The translations under genes were made by a program, and so were the position numbers. Below, piece by piece: positions 44,172-53,398 of a DNA stretch of 64,000 nucleotides; within the stretch, counting starts at the first letter, position 1; each line of letters opens with the position of its first letter. Source of the stretch: Marinobacter sp. THAF197a (lineage in GTDB: Bacteria; Pseudomonadota; Gammaproteobacteria; Pseudomonadales; Oleiphilaceae); the NCBI RefSeq assembly GCF_009363275.1, contig NZ_CP045324.1:2356001-2420000 (forward strand), given 5' to 3'. The notes beneath the pieces were generated by a model that worked only from the letters and a program-made list of their open reading frames with translations, did not search any database and was not told the DNA's origin.

Positions 44172-46560
44172 CGTTCTTGCCTCCGCTGTCGTTATCCTGG
44201 GCGTCTTCCTTCTTTTGCCCTACCTTTGCATACTCAGCCAAACGATCAGCCACGCGACGGTTGAAGCTCCCTTCCGGATAACCACCCTCATCGTCAGGCG
44301 AGCCTGGCGCCATGCCGGTCATCAGCTCAATGGCCTGATCAATGTGGGTCATCGGATAAATGGCAAACACGCCCTCCCGAACCGCCGTGCGCACCTCTTC
44401 ATTCAACATCAGGCGCTCAATGTTACTGGCGGGCAGCAACACGCCGTGGCCATTTACCCCACCGTTTTTCTTGCAGACATTGAAGAAACCCTCGATTTTC
44501 TCATTCACCCCTCCCACTGCCTGAACCTCACCGTGCTGGTTCATGGAGCCGGTCACCGCCAACGACTGTTTCAGCGCCACGCCGGTAATGGCAGACAACA
44601 GCACACAGGTTTCCGCTACCGAGGCAGAATCCCCTTCCACGCCACCGTAGGATTGCTCGAAGGCGAGGCTCGCAGACAGGGATAAATCCCCCATGGGCGC
44701 ATAGCGGCCTGCCAGAAAGCGGGACAAGATCATTACCGCCTTACTGTGAATGGGCCCGCCAAGTTTCGCCTCACGCTCAATATCCACCACCTGGCCTTTG
44801 CCAGGCCGGGCGGTGGCCGTGATGCGGGTAGGCTGACCAAAACGGGTGGCACCTATCTGCAACACAGACAGGCCATTCACCTGCCCCGCCTGCTCACCGT
44901 CTGTGGCAATCATCACCACACCCCGGTAGATCTGCTCCAGGCTACGTTCCCGAATACGGCTGGCGCGAAACTCCCGCTCATCAATCGCCTGTTGAATATG
45001 CCCGATGCCGATGTGTTTGCTGTCGGCACGGGCAGCCCAGTGATTTGCCTCGCTGAGCAGGTCTTTCAAGACCCGGTCATGGGCGGTCAGTTTTTTCTGG
45101 TCACCAGCCAGGCGACTGGCATGCTCAATCAAACGCCCCACGGCGGGCTTGTCCATTGGCCGGGCCTTTACAGATTTGGCCATGGTGGCAAGCATTCTGG
45201 CGTAGAGCTGATAGCTCGCCCCGTCCCGGTCCAGATCATCCTCGAAATCTGCTTCAACCTTGAACAGGTCCAGGAAGTCCGGGTCGTAGTGTGCTAACAG
45301 GTAATACAGGGTCCGGTCGCCCACCAGCACCACTTTCACTTTCAGCGGGATCGGTTCAGGCTGCTGACTGACGGTAGTGGCAAGGCCATAGAGGCGCTCG
45401 AGGGATTCAATACGAATTTCATTGGAAAACAGAATACGCTTCAGGCTTTCCCAGGCCATGGGCTGGGTCAGAATGCGGCGGGCATCCAGGATCAGAAAAC
45501 CGCCGTTGGCCCGATGCAGCGAACCGGCCCGGATCAATGTGAAGTCGGTGTACAGGTTACCCTGGTGAGCACGATGCTCAATCTGACCAGTCAGGTGCTG
45601 GTGATTGGGCAGGTCCTCATACACCACCGGGGCGCCCTGCGTTTCCGAATTATCCACCAACAGGTTCACCCGGTAACGATTGAGCAACCCGGCAGGGGCG
45701 CCGTTCTCACTATCCTGGAAGGCTTCCGCGTGCTCTACCACGTCTTCCCGAACCGCATCCAGGTAGGCAACCACCTCCGACAGGTGCGACCACTTCTCGC
45801 GCAATTCGCCAATGGGGCCGCCCAGGGTCAGCTGAACCATCTCTTCGTTCAGAGCGTGGATACGCTCCCGCACTTCCTTGCGCAGCCGCGGCACTTGCTG
45901 GATAGCCTGCTGCAGTTTCTTCTGCAGGTCTTCAACCTTGGCCTCCACCAGCGCCTTCTCATCATCAGAGAAGGTCTTGTATTCCTCCGGCTCAATCACT
46001 TCGCCGTTACGCATGGGCGCAAAGGTAAAGCCGGCGGGGGTTGTCAGCATGGCTATATTGTTCGCGTTGGCCTCTTCCTGGATGGCGAACAGGCCCTTCT
46101 GCTGACGACGAGTCACCTCTTCCTGAAGCTCCTGAATGCGAGCCTGGTACTCCTCACTTTCAAAGGTAGCCGGAATGGCGGTTTTCAGCTCCGCTGCCAG
46201 GTCACTCATATCACGCTTGAATACCCTGCCTTCACCCGGCGGCAGCTCAATGGCCTTTGGTTTGTCGGATTGCTGAAAGTTGAACACGTGGCACCAGTCG
46301 GATGGCACCGGCTGGCCTTCGGCGTGCTTGTCGAGGAATTGCCTGACCAGTTCGTGCTTACCCGCTCCGGATGGCCCCAGCACAAACAGGTTAAAGCCAC
46401 TGGCCTCCATGCTGGCGCCAAACTCCATCGCGCGCAGCAGGCGCTCCTGCCCAAAAGGAAGTTCCAGTTCTTCCAGCGTTGCCGTTGTCTCAAAGTTCAA
46501 CTTGTCCAACGGGCAACGGTGATAAATCTGGTCTTCGGTTAACGCTGCAGGTAGCGCCAT
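44161..46560 (-). CDS. Lon-like ATP-dependent protease (LonB/YcbZ group)
   Basis: 799 residues. The N-terminal ATPase part has LFVLGPSGAGKHELV, a P-loop in which the usual final S/T after GK is replaced by H, then a long coiled-coil (about residues 130-250). The C-terminal S16 protease domain has the Ser of EGDSASVAE and the Lys of GGVNEKIEGFF, the Ser-Lys dyad. This matches the LonH/YcbZ-type proteins. The altered P-loop is seen directly; whether it still hydrolyses ATP is uncertain. Transcribed with the Usp gene. Confidence 0.88.
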   Translation of the reverse strand: MALPAALTEDQIYHRCPLDKLNFETTATLEELELPFGQERLLRAMEFGASMEASGFNLFVLGPSGAGKHELVRQFLDKHAEGQPVPSDWCHVFNFQQSDKPKAIELPPGEGRVFKRDMSDLAAELKTAIPATFESEEYQARIQELQEEVTRRQQKGLFAIQEEANANNIAMLTTPAGFTFAPMRNGEVIEPEEYKTFSDDEKALVEAKVEDLQKKLQQAIQQVPRLRKEVRERIHALNEEMVQLTLGGPIGELREKWSHLSEVVAYLDAVREDVVEHAEAFQDSENGAPAGLLNRYRVNLLVDNSETQGAPVVYEDLPNHQHLTGQIEHRAHQGNLYTDFTLIRAGSLHRANGGFLILDARRILTQPMAWESLKRILFSNEIRIESLERLYGLATTVSQQPEPIPLKVKVVLVGDRTLYYLLAHYDPDFLDLFKVEADFEDDLDRDGASYQLYARMLATMAKSVKARPMDKPAVGRLIEHASRLAGDQKKLTAHDRVLKDLLSEANHWAARADSKHIGIGHIQQAIDEREFRASRIRERSLEQIYRGVVMIATDGEQAGQVNGLSVLQIGATRFGQPTRITATARPGKGQVVDIEREAKLGGPIHSKAVMILSRFLAGRYAPMGDLSLSASLAFEQSYGGVEGDSASVAETCVLLSAITGVALKQSLAVTGSMNQHGEVQAVGGVNEKIEGFFNVCKKNGGVNGHGVLLPASNIERLMLNEEVRTAVREGVFAIYPMTHIDQAIELMTGMAPGSPDDEGGYPEGSFNRRVADRLAEYAKVGQKKEDAQDNDSGGKNGDR

Positions 46561-46569
46561 TGTTCCTCC

Positions 46570-47442
46570 TTATTTTTCACCGTCCAGCTTGTCCTGAGTA
46601 CGCAAATCAAAGTCACTGGCATCATGCCGCTCGTGCAGCTGGGAAGACGGCTCACCCCAGGCCCGGTTTACCATGCGGCCACGTTGCACCGCGGGGCGCT
46701 TGGCCAGCTCATCTGTCCAACGCAAAATGTTCTTGTAGGTGTGGGCTTCCAGGAACTCCGCCGCCTCGTACACCGTGTTCTTCACCAGCGAACCATACCA
46801 GGGCCAGATTGCCATATCGGCAATGGTGTATTCGTCACCGGCGATGTACTGGTTGTCCGCCAACTGGCGATCCAGCACATCCAGTTGCCGCTTCACCTCC
46901 ATGGTGTAACGGTTGATCGGGTACTCGTATTTTTCCGGGGCATAGGCATAAAAATGCCCGAAACCACCACCCAGGATCGGTGCACTGGCCATCTGCCAGA
47001 ATAGCCAGTTCATCGTCTCTGTGCGCCGGGCCCGGTCGGTTGGTAAAAAGGCACCGAACTTTTCCGCCAGATAGACAAGAATAGATCCGGATTCAAACAC
47101 CCGCACGGCCGGGTTCTCGCTGCGGTCCAGCAACGCCGGAATCTTGGAGTTCGGGTTTACCTCAACAAACCCGCTGCTGAACTGATCTCCTTCCATGATG
47201 TTGATCAGCCAGGCATCGTACTCTGCCTCCTTGATACCCTTCTCCAGCAACTCCTCAAACATCACCGTCGCTTTTACGCCATTGGGCGTGGCCAGGGAAT
47301 ACAGCTGGAATGGATGCTCCCCCACCGGCAACGCTTTGTCGTGGGTAGGCCCGGCAACGGGACGATTAATGTTGGCAAACCTGCCTCCGTTACTGCTGTC
47401 CCATTTCCAGACCTTTGGAGGCGTATAGGTTGAATCACTCAT
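46570..47442 (-). CDS. yghU: Glutathione-dependent disulfide-bond oxidoreductase YghU-like
   Basis: Start ATG 47,442 follows CGGAGAC; 290 residues. The thioredoxin-like half includes FQLYSLATPNGVKATVMFEEL and VNPNSKIPALLD, and the helical half IAGDEYTIADMAIWPWYG. These match the Nu-class GST YghU of E. coli (288 residues), which reduces disulfides with glutathione. It has no catalytic Cys, as expected for the family. Cytoplasmic. Confidence 0.93.
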   Translation of the reverse strand: MSDSTYTPPKVWKWDSSNGGRFANINRPVAGPTHDKALPVGEHPFQLYSLATPNGVKATVMFEELLEKGIKEAEYDAWLINIMEGDQFSSGFVEVNPNSKIPALLDRSENPAVRVFESGSILVYLAEKFGAFLPTDRARRTETMNWLFWQMASAPILGGGFGHFYAYAPEKYEYPINRYTMEVKRQLDVLDRQLADNQYIAGDEYTIADMAIWPWYGSLVKNTVYEAAEFLEAHTYKNILRWTDELAKRPAVQRGRMVNRAWGEPSSQLHERHDASDFDLRTQDKLDGEK

Positions 47443-47603
47443 GTTTGGTCTCCGATTGACGGCGAGTAAGCTATTTACCGACTTTACCTGATTGCCCCGG
47501 CCGTTAGCACCCGTGTTCGCATTGAGAATGCGCCGGATCAAATCCGGGAGATTCCAACAGGCTATACTGGTCGTGATCTGTTGTTTACGAAGGGAGTCGT
47601 ATT

Positions 47604-48329
47604 ATGGCTGCATCCGCGCTATCAGGCGCTCCGGTATTTCACACCCGCGGCCTCACCAAAACCTACCAGCAGGGCGAAGTGCAGGTGCACGCCCTGCGCG
47701 GAGTGGATCTCGACCTTTACGCCGGTGAACTGGTGGTGATGCTGGGTGCCTCCGGCTCTGGCAAATCCACTCTGCTGAACATTCTCGGCGGCCTGGATGT
47801 GCCGACCAGCGGTGAAGTCAGGTATCTGGATACCGACCTTGCCCGGGCCACCGATAAGGAACTCACCCGCTACCGCCGGGATTACGTAGGCTTCGTGTTC
47901 CAGTTCTACAACCTGATCCCCAGCCTGACCGCCCGGGAGAACGTCGTCGCCGTTACCGAAATCGCCCGTAACCCCATGGAGCCGGACCTGGCGCTGGAAC
48001 TGGTTGGGCTGGCCAACCGGGCCGATCATTTCCCGGCCCAGTTGTCTGGCGGCGAACAACAACGGGTTGCTATTGCCCGGGCCATCGCCAAGCAGCCCAA
48101 CGTGTTGCTGTGCGATGAGCCCACAGGCGCCCTCGATTCCGCTACAGGTGTTCTGGTACTCGAGGCTCTGGAGAAAGCCAACCGGGAAACCGGCACCACC
48201 ACGGTAATCATCACCCACAACGCCTCTATTGCCCTGATGGCAGACCGGGTGATCACCCTCTCAGATGGTCTGATCAGCGGTGAGCAGCGCAATGCCCACC
48301 GGCAAGACCCGAAAACCCTGAGCTGGTAG
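47604..48329 (+). CDS. ABC exporter ATPase (MacB/LolD-type)
   Basis: 241 residues with RBS AAGGGAG-type upstream. Walker A GASGSGKSTLLN, signature LSGGEQQRVAIARAI and Walker B VLLCDEPTGALD are intact. It starts a three-gene operon with an FtsX-type permease (4-base gap) and a HlyD-like adaptor. Confidence 0.93.
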   Translation: MAASALSGAPVFHTRGLTKTYQQGEVQVHALRGVDLDLYAGELVVMLGASGSGKSTLLNILGGLDVPTSGEVRYLDTDLARATDKELTRYRRDYVGFVFQFYNLIPSLTARENVVAVTEIARNPMEPDLALELVGLANRADHFPAQLSGGEQQRVAIARAIAKQPNVLLCDEPTGALDSATGVLVLEALEKANRETGTTTVIITHNASIALMADRVITLSDGLISGEQRNAHRQDPKTLSW

Positions 48330-48333
48330 CGCC

Positions 48334-50712
48334 ATGGTTCCCTTTGGTACCAGCATCCTCCACACCAAGCTGCGCCGCGAAATCTGGCAGATGCGCGGCC
48401 AGATGCTGGCCATCGCCCTGGTGATTGCCGGCGGCATCGCGGTTTGCCTGTTGTCGTTGGTGAATTACGCATCGCTCAGTGCCACCCGGGACCAGTATTA
48501 CCAGGAACACCAGTTTGCCGACGTCTTCGTAAACCTCAAACGAGCGCCCAAACAGGTGCTGGCGCAGGTTGCCGACATCCCCGGTGTTACACGCCTGAGC
48601 GCACGGGTGGAAGGCGTAGCCAAACTCGACGTGGCCGGTTTTCAAGACCCGGTATCCGCACGGCTGGTTTCAGTGCCTGCCACCGGTCAACCCGCCGTCA
48701 ATCAGCTCTACCTGCGCCAAGGACGGTTGCCGGATGCCAGCCGCACCGACGAAGCGGCGATTATCGGGAGCTTTGCCGATGCCCACGACTTGCAACTGGA
48801 CGATCGGATAACCGGCATTATCAACGGCCGACAACAACAGCTGACCATCGTGGGCATCGCGGAATCACCGGAATTCATCTATGTCATTCCACCCGGTGGG
48901 ATGTTGCCGGACTACGAGCGATACGGAGTTATCTGGATGCCCGAGGAGGCACTGGCCTCCGCCATGGACATGCGTGGAGCCTTCAACAGCCTGGTTCTGC
49001 AAACAGCCCCTGATCACCCGGTTGAGGATGTGATCGACCGCCTGGATCGGTTACTGAACCGCTACGGCAGTGCCGGTGCCTTCAGCCGTGAAGACCAATT
49101 CTCTCATCGTTTTCTGAGTGATGAGCTTGAGCAGCTCAAAGCCATGGCCACTATCTTCCCTGCTATTTTCCTGGGCGTTGCCATGTTCCTGCTGAACGTG
49201 GTGGTCAGCCGGTTGATCAGCACTCAACGAGAAATCATCGCGGTGCTCAAGGCCTTTGGCTACAGCAACCGGCAGATTGGCTGGCACTACAGCCAGCTGG
49301 TACTCGTTATTGCCTTGATCGGATTGGTTATCGGCACATTGGCGGGGCTTTGGCTCGGCCGGGCGTTGGGTGAACTCTATATGGAGTTTTACCGCTTCCC
49401 CGAACTGCTGTTCCGAATCAACCCGTTGTGGGTTTTGCTGCTCGCCGGCATCAGCCTGGGCGTCGCCTGGCTTGGTGGATGGCGCGCTATTCGCGCGGCT
49501 GCCATGCTGCCTCCAGCCCAGGCCATGCAGCCGGAAGGCCCGGCCCGCTTTCAAATCAGCGCACCGGAACGCCTGCTGGGCTGGGTCCGGTTCACTCAGC
49601 CGTCTCGCATGATCGTTCGGCACCTGTCACGGCGGCCCGGCCGAACCCTGCTTTCGATCACCGGCATTGCCATGGCCACTGCAATCGTGGTGGTGGGTAA
49701 CTTTCAGTTCAGTTCCGTCTCGCTGATGGTGCACACCCAGTTTGCCAAGGTTCAGAAACAGGACCTCACCGTCAGCCTGACAGACCCGGTAAGACAGTCA
49801 GCTATGTACGGCTTAGCACGGCTTCCCGGCATCTGGTACACCGAAGGCCGTCGGGTTACGGCGGTAGAGCTGATTAACGGCCACCGGCGCTGGCGAACCG
49901 GGCTGACGGGCATCCCTGACGACGCCAAACTGCAATTTGTGGTCGACCACCAGCTTCAGAACGTCAACATCCCCCAGGCCGGCATACTGCTGACCGATTT
50001 CCTGGCAGACTCCCTGGGCCTGCGCCCGGGTGACACCGTCACCGTGCGTGTACTGGAAGGCCAACGCCCTACCCTCAAGCTGCCTGTTTCCGGTGTCACC
50101 AGCGAATTTCTCGGCGTGGGTGCCTATATGAACCTGGACGCCATGAACCGGACGTTAAGGGAAGGCCCCGTCATCAACCAGATACTGATGAACCTGGACC
50201 CAGACCTCACCGAAACGGTTTACCAGGAACTGCGCGATACACCCAAAGTGATGGCCCTTAATCTACGCCAGGCCATGCTCGACAGCTTCTTTGAAACCCT
50301 GGCCAAAACCTTCCTGACCTATACCTTCATTATCAGCTTGCTGGGCGGCATCATCGCGTTTGGCGTGATCTACAACACCGCCCGAATCTCACTGGCAGAG
50401 CGAGCGCGAGATCTGGCCAGCCTGCGTGTGCTGGGATATAGCCATAACGAAGTGTCCCACATACTGTTGGGGGAGCTTGCGGTATTGTTGATCGTGGGCA
50501 TACCACTGGGCTGGGCCATCGGCACTGGGCTTGGCCAGCTCGTGGTAACAGCCATGCAAACCGAATTATACCGGGTGCCACTGATCATCACCGGTAAAAC
50601 CCTGGCACTGGCAGCCAACGTAGTGATCGCCTCTGCCGTGATCTCCGGCTTCATCACCTGGCGCAGGCTCCGTAAACTGGACCTTGTGGCCGTACTGAAA
50701 ACCCGTGAATAA
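48334..50712 (+). CDS. ABC exporter permease with two FtsX modules
   Basis: 792 residues. An N-terminal helix (LAIALVIAGGIAVCLLSLV) is followed by a periplasmic domain, a membrane module (IFPAIFLGVAMFLLNVVVSR, LVLVIALIGLVIGTLAGLWL), a second domain and a C-terminal module (FIISLLGGIIAFGVIYNTAR). This double arrangement is like YbbP and DevC/MacB-type permeases. It works with the ATPase before it and the adaptor after it. Substrate unknown. Confidence 0.88.
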   Translation: MVPFGTSILHTKLRREIWQMRGQMLAIALVIAGGIAVCLLSLVNYASLSATRDQYYQEHQFADVFVNLKRAPKQVLAQVADIPGVTRLSARVEGVAKLDVAGFQDPVSARLVSVPATGQPAVNQLYLRQGRLPDASRTDEAAIIGSFADAHDLQLDDRITGIINGRQQQLTIVGIAESPEFIYVIPPGGMLPDYERYGVIWMPEEALASAMDMRGAFNSLVLQTAPDHPVEDVIDRLDRLLNRYGSAGAFSREDQFSHRFLSDELEQLKAMATIFPAIFLGVAMFLLNVVVSRLISTQREIIAVLKAFGYSNRQIGWHYSQLVLVIALIGLVIGTLAGLWLGRALGELYMEFYRFPELLFRINPLWVLLLAGISLGVAWLGGWRAIRAAAMLPPAQAMQPEGPARFQISAPERLLGWVRFTQPSRMIVRHLSRRPGRTLLSITGIAMATAIVVVGNFQFSSVSLMVHTQFAKVQKQDLTVSLTDPVRQSAMYGLARLPGIWYTEGRRVTAVELINGHRRWRTGLTGIPDDAKLQFVVDHQLQNVNIPQAGILLTDFLADSLGLRPGDTVTVRVLEGQRPTLKLPVSGVTSEFLGVGAYMNLDAMNRTLREGPVINQILMNLDPDLTETVYQELRDTPKVMALNLRQAMLDSFFETLAKTFLTYTFIISLLGGIIAFGVIYNTARISLAERARDLASLRVLGYSHNEVSHILLGELAVLLIVGIPLGWAIGTGLGQLVVTAMQTELYRVPLIITGKTLALAANVVIASAVISGFITWRRLRKLDLVAVLKTRE

Positions 50713-50735
50713 ACTCAACTTGCAGGGAACACCCC

Positions 50736-51941
50736 ATGGCCGTGCGTAACCACATCACCGGCAAAAGACTTTTCTGGTCACTGATGGCAGCACTGATCGT
50801 GGTGACTTTCGCGTTTATCCTGAGGCCAGAGCCGGTTTGGGTGGATCTGTCTACCGCGCAACGGGGGCCGCTGGAGGTCACTGTGCTGGAAGAAGGAAAA
50901 ACCCGGGTGAAAGACCGCTACCTGGTCTCTTCTCCGGTAACCGGCTTTGTGCACCGGCTTGAACTGGACGTGGGTGACACCGTTATCCCCGGCGAGTTAC
51001 TCACCCTGATAGACCCCATGCCCGCCAGCATCCTGGATGCCCGCAGCCGCGCCGAAGCAGAAGCCAGGGTGGCTGCCGCCCGCTCCGCGCTCCAATCCAT
51101 CCGCCAGAAGGCCGCCGCGGCCGAGGCCGACGCAGACTTCAGCCAACAGGAATACCAGCGATTACTGGCACTGAAGCCCTCCAGCTTCGTTTCCGACGAA
51201 CAGCTACAACAGGCTCGAACCACCGCCGCCCGTGCCCAGGCTATTTTGCGCTCTGCCAGGTTTGATGAAGAAGTGGCCAGCCACGAACTGGCGGCTGCCC
51301 AAACCCGGCTGCAGGTGTCCAGCGCCGCCAACGGAGGCAAACCGGCCGAACGCGTTGCCGTGCGCTCGCCCATTCACGGTGCGGTACTCGGGCTGGTCAG
51401 AAAAAGTGAAGGCATTGTCCAGGCCGGAGAACCATTGCTGGAATTGGGCGATCCGGGCACCCTGGAAGTGGTGGTAGACGTTCTGAGTTTCGATGCGGTG
51501 AAACTGGAGCCCGGGCTGGCCACCCGCCTTACGGGCTGGGGTGGCCCCACCCTCGATGCCGTAATCCGGCGAGTAGAGCCGGTCGGCTTCCAGGATGTCT
51601 CGGCGCTTGGCGTTGAGGAACAACGGGTAAAAGTCATTGCGGATATGCTCAGCCCCCACGAGCACTGGCAACTGCTGGGCGATGGCTACCGCGTGGATGC
51701 TGAATTCATCCTTTGGCAAGCGGAGGACACCCTGCAAGTCCCCGCCTCCGCCCTGTTCCGCCATAACAACGGGTACGCGGTATTCAAGGTGACCGGAGAC
51801 CGCGCCAACATCCAGCCCGTGGAGACAGGCCCAGGTAACGGACTAAGCACCGTCATCCTGTCGGGGCTCAATGAAGGCGACCGCGTTGTGCGGCATCCGG
51901 GGCGTGGCCTGGATGACGGGGATCGAATCCGGGTTCGTTGA
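50736..51941 (+). CDS. HlyD/MacA-type periplasmic adaptor
   Basis: 401 residues with an N-terminal signal anchor (FWSLMAALIVVTFAFIL). The biotinyl-lipoyl half-motifs (VTGFVHRLELDVGDTVIPGE and SPIHGAVLGLVRKSEGIVQ) flank an alpha-hairpin coiled coil rich in Ala, Glu and Gln. A beta-barrel follows (VLSFDAVKLEPGLATRLTG). It probably bridges the upstream ABC permease to an outer-membrane channel encoded elsewhere. Confidence 0.9.
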   Translation: MAVRNHITGKRLFWSLMAALIVVTFAFILRPEPVWVDLSTAQRGPLEVTVLEEGKTRVKDRYLVSSPVTGFVHRLELDVGDTVIPGELLTLIDPMPASILDARSRAEAEARVAAARSALQSIRQKAAAAEADADFSQQEYQRLLALKPSSFVSDEQLQQARTTAARAQAILRSARFDEEVASHELAAAQTRLQVSSAANGGKPAERVAVRSPIHGAVLGLVRKSEGIVQAGEPLLELGDPGTLEVVVDVLSFDAVKLEPGLATRLTGWGGPTLDAVIRRVEPVGFQDVSALGVEEQRVKVIADMLSPHEHWQLLGDGYRVDAEFILWQAEDTLQVPASALFRHNNGYAVFKVTGDRANIQPVETGPGNGLSTVILSGLNEGDRVVRHPGRGLDDGDRIRVR

Positions 51942-51957
51942 GCCGCTCAGAGGCCAA

Positions 51958-52161
51958 TCAACCCTCCCCGATCACCGCCTCACGCTCCCGCTTGTACTCT
52001 TCGTATGTCTTACTGGAACGCTCTATACATTCCTCATATTGGGCAGGCGGGGCACTGTTACATTCCTGGCGATTATTGTGCTGTATATTGTCATACACAG
52101 CCTTGCTGCTGCACCCAGTCGTCACAACAAAGACGGCAGAAACAAGCCAGATTTTCCTCAC
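51958..52161 (-). CDS. Small lipoprotein, function unknown
   Basis: 67 residues from a GTG start with AGAAGGAG about ten bases upstream. A lipoprotein signal is clear: MRKIWLVSAVFVVTTGC, with lipidated Cys17 in the lipobox VTTGC. The mature part is short and charged, with two Cys (NRQECNS, YEECIER) that may form a disulfide. It faces the exporter operon convergently and marks the boundary between core genome and cassette array. Confidence 0.8.
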   Translation of the reverse strand: MRKIWLVSAVFVVTTGCSSKAVYDNIQHNNRQECNSAPPAQYEECIERSSKTYEEYKREREAVIGEG

Positions 52162-52185
52162 GATGTATTGCTCCTTCTCTGCATA

Positions 52186-52212
52186 GCGCGCGGCGGAAAG
52201 CCGTCACCGCGC
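52186..52212. other. Imperfect hairpin at the distal end of the array, possible attC remnant
   Basis: GCGCGG/CCGCGC and CGG/CCG stems around AAAG with a three-base bulge, immediately beyond the stop of the methyltransferase gene. The bulged palindrome looks like the middle of an attC, but no intact RYYYAAC/GTTRRRY ends are found. Confidence 0.35.
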
Positions 52213-52228
52213 TGCCATTCGTTGGCAT

Positions 52229-52846
52229 CTATGTTTTTCTAGCAACTAAGAATATCGATTCATGACTGGTTTGCCACTCTCGTTCAATAGTAAAACCTGA
52301 TTTCAGTAGCTTGGAAGTAAGCTGACTCCTGGTAAGTCGGCTGACATAAGGAGCCAGACCAAACAACTGCATGCCAGAGATCAACAACCGATAAGCCAAG
52401 TTGATTTCTGCTATTAGCGATGTGCTGGAAACAAAAACACCACCTTCTTTCAGAAGTCGACGAATGTTAATAATGGCACCATCAACATCCTCCAAAAGAT
52501 GCAACACATTAAGCCCCAAAACAGCGTCGAAGCTTTCATCCTGAAATTCGAGGGTGTCTAGAGTGCCTTGCTGAAACGTTACATTTTCAGCACCCGCCTC
52601 GACGGCCTTTCGCCGGGCCGCCTCTATCATCTTGTCGGATATATCCGTCGCGACGACGTGTTTCACATACGCGGAATGCCAAATAGCGGTGGCGCCACTG
52701 CCGCATCCGAACTCGAGTACCTTCCAGTCCGATTTCAGGAACGCTTGAGTAATGGCCAACTTCTGCTGATACGTAGCTTCATCTTTGATAGGGCTTTTTA
52801 TGTATTTCTCTGCACAGTTGTCCCAAAATTTCTTTGAATCTTTCAT
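52229..52846 (-). CDS. Class I SAM-dependent methyltransferase
   Basis: 205 residues from ATG 52,846, where the familiar MKDSKKFWDNCAEKYIKSP opening of UbiE-like methyltransferases begins; a start 39 bases further up is also possible. The SAM-binding motif VLEFGCGSGATAI and the acidic VVATDIS are intact, and LGLNVLHLLED follows. The substrate is unknown. It is the last gene of the cassette region and has no attC between it and the 52,895 gene, so both may form one two-gene cassette or flank DNA. Confidence 0.85.
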   Translation of the reverse strand: MKDSKKFWDNCAEKYIKSPIKDEATYQQKLAITQAFLKSDWKVLEFGCGSGATAIWHSAYVKHVVATDISDKMIEAARRKAVEAGAENVTFQQGTLDTLEFQDESFDAVLGLNVLHLLEDVDGAIINIRRLLKEGGVFVSSTSLIAEINLAYRLLISGMQLFGLAPYVSRLTRSQLTSKLLKSGFTIEREWQTSHESIFLVARKT

Positions 52847-52894
52847 GACGCTTGTACCCCAGTCGCGATCCGGCCCATATGACATGCTAAGTGT

Positions 52895-53317
52895 TTACGT
52901 ATCGCAACCAACGTAAATTTCACGACCATGTATTTCGCCGAACCAAAAAGGTTCGTGGTCCTCAGGACCAAAGAATTGAATCAGGATGAAGTTCGGATTT
53001 TGGAAAACAACATCCTTTGGCTGTAACTCTTCGATTTCAGGATGCCTGTTCTCGGGGTACTGAGCTCTAGCTACTGATTTAATTCTGGAAACTGTGTTTT
53101 CAAGAAAGCCTGGTTGCTTGAGGGTTTGAGTGACGAACTGTGCCAAATCCTCTTTTGGCTTGGCGAGACCATCGTATGCAACGCTTATTGTTGTTCCGCT
53201 GAGCGTACCAATCCAATACTTCGAATCGGCATCCCAGTCTAAAGAACCGGCCCCTTCAATGGTGACTGTAGGTTCGGGCACTTCCTTTTTGCCGAACAGA
53301 TTTTTAAAAAATTGCAC
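52895..53317 (-). CDS. Uncharacterised cassette protein
   Basis: 140 residues, ATG start, soluble. It begins MQFFKNLFGKKEVPEPTV, then a beta-rich core (WDADSKYWIGTLSGTTISVA) and a conserved-looking C-terminal FFGPEDHEPFWFGEIHGREIYVG. The overall style recalls small immunity-type proteins of contact or polymorphic-toxin systems, but I do not recognise a named family and assign no function. It is in cassette orientation. Confidence 0.65.
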   Translation of the reverse strand: MQFFKNLFGKKEVPEPTVTIEGAGSLDWDADSKYWIGTLSGTTISVAYDGLAKPKEDLAQFVTQTLKQPGFLENTVSRIKSVARAQYPENRHPEIEELQPKDVVFQNPNFILIQFFGPEDHEPFWFGEIHGREIYVGCDT

Positions 53318-53332
53318 TGTATTTCCTCAGTC

Positions 53333-53395
53333 ACTTAACACCGTGGTAATTGGCGGCAACGGAGCGCAGCGGATTACTTGTCCGACCGAAGAACA
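53333..53395 (-). other. attC site of the GNAT cassette (one end degenerate)
   Basis: The plus strand starts ACTTAAC (complement of the R' core GTTAAGT) and then reads GTGGTAATTGGCG...CAACGGAGCGCAGCG, almost the same as the half-site of the attC at 59,285. The other end has diverged and lacks a clear core. Confidence 0.55.
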
Positions 53396-53398
53396 TTT

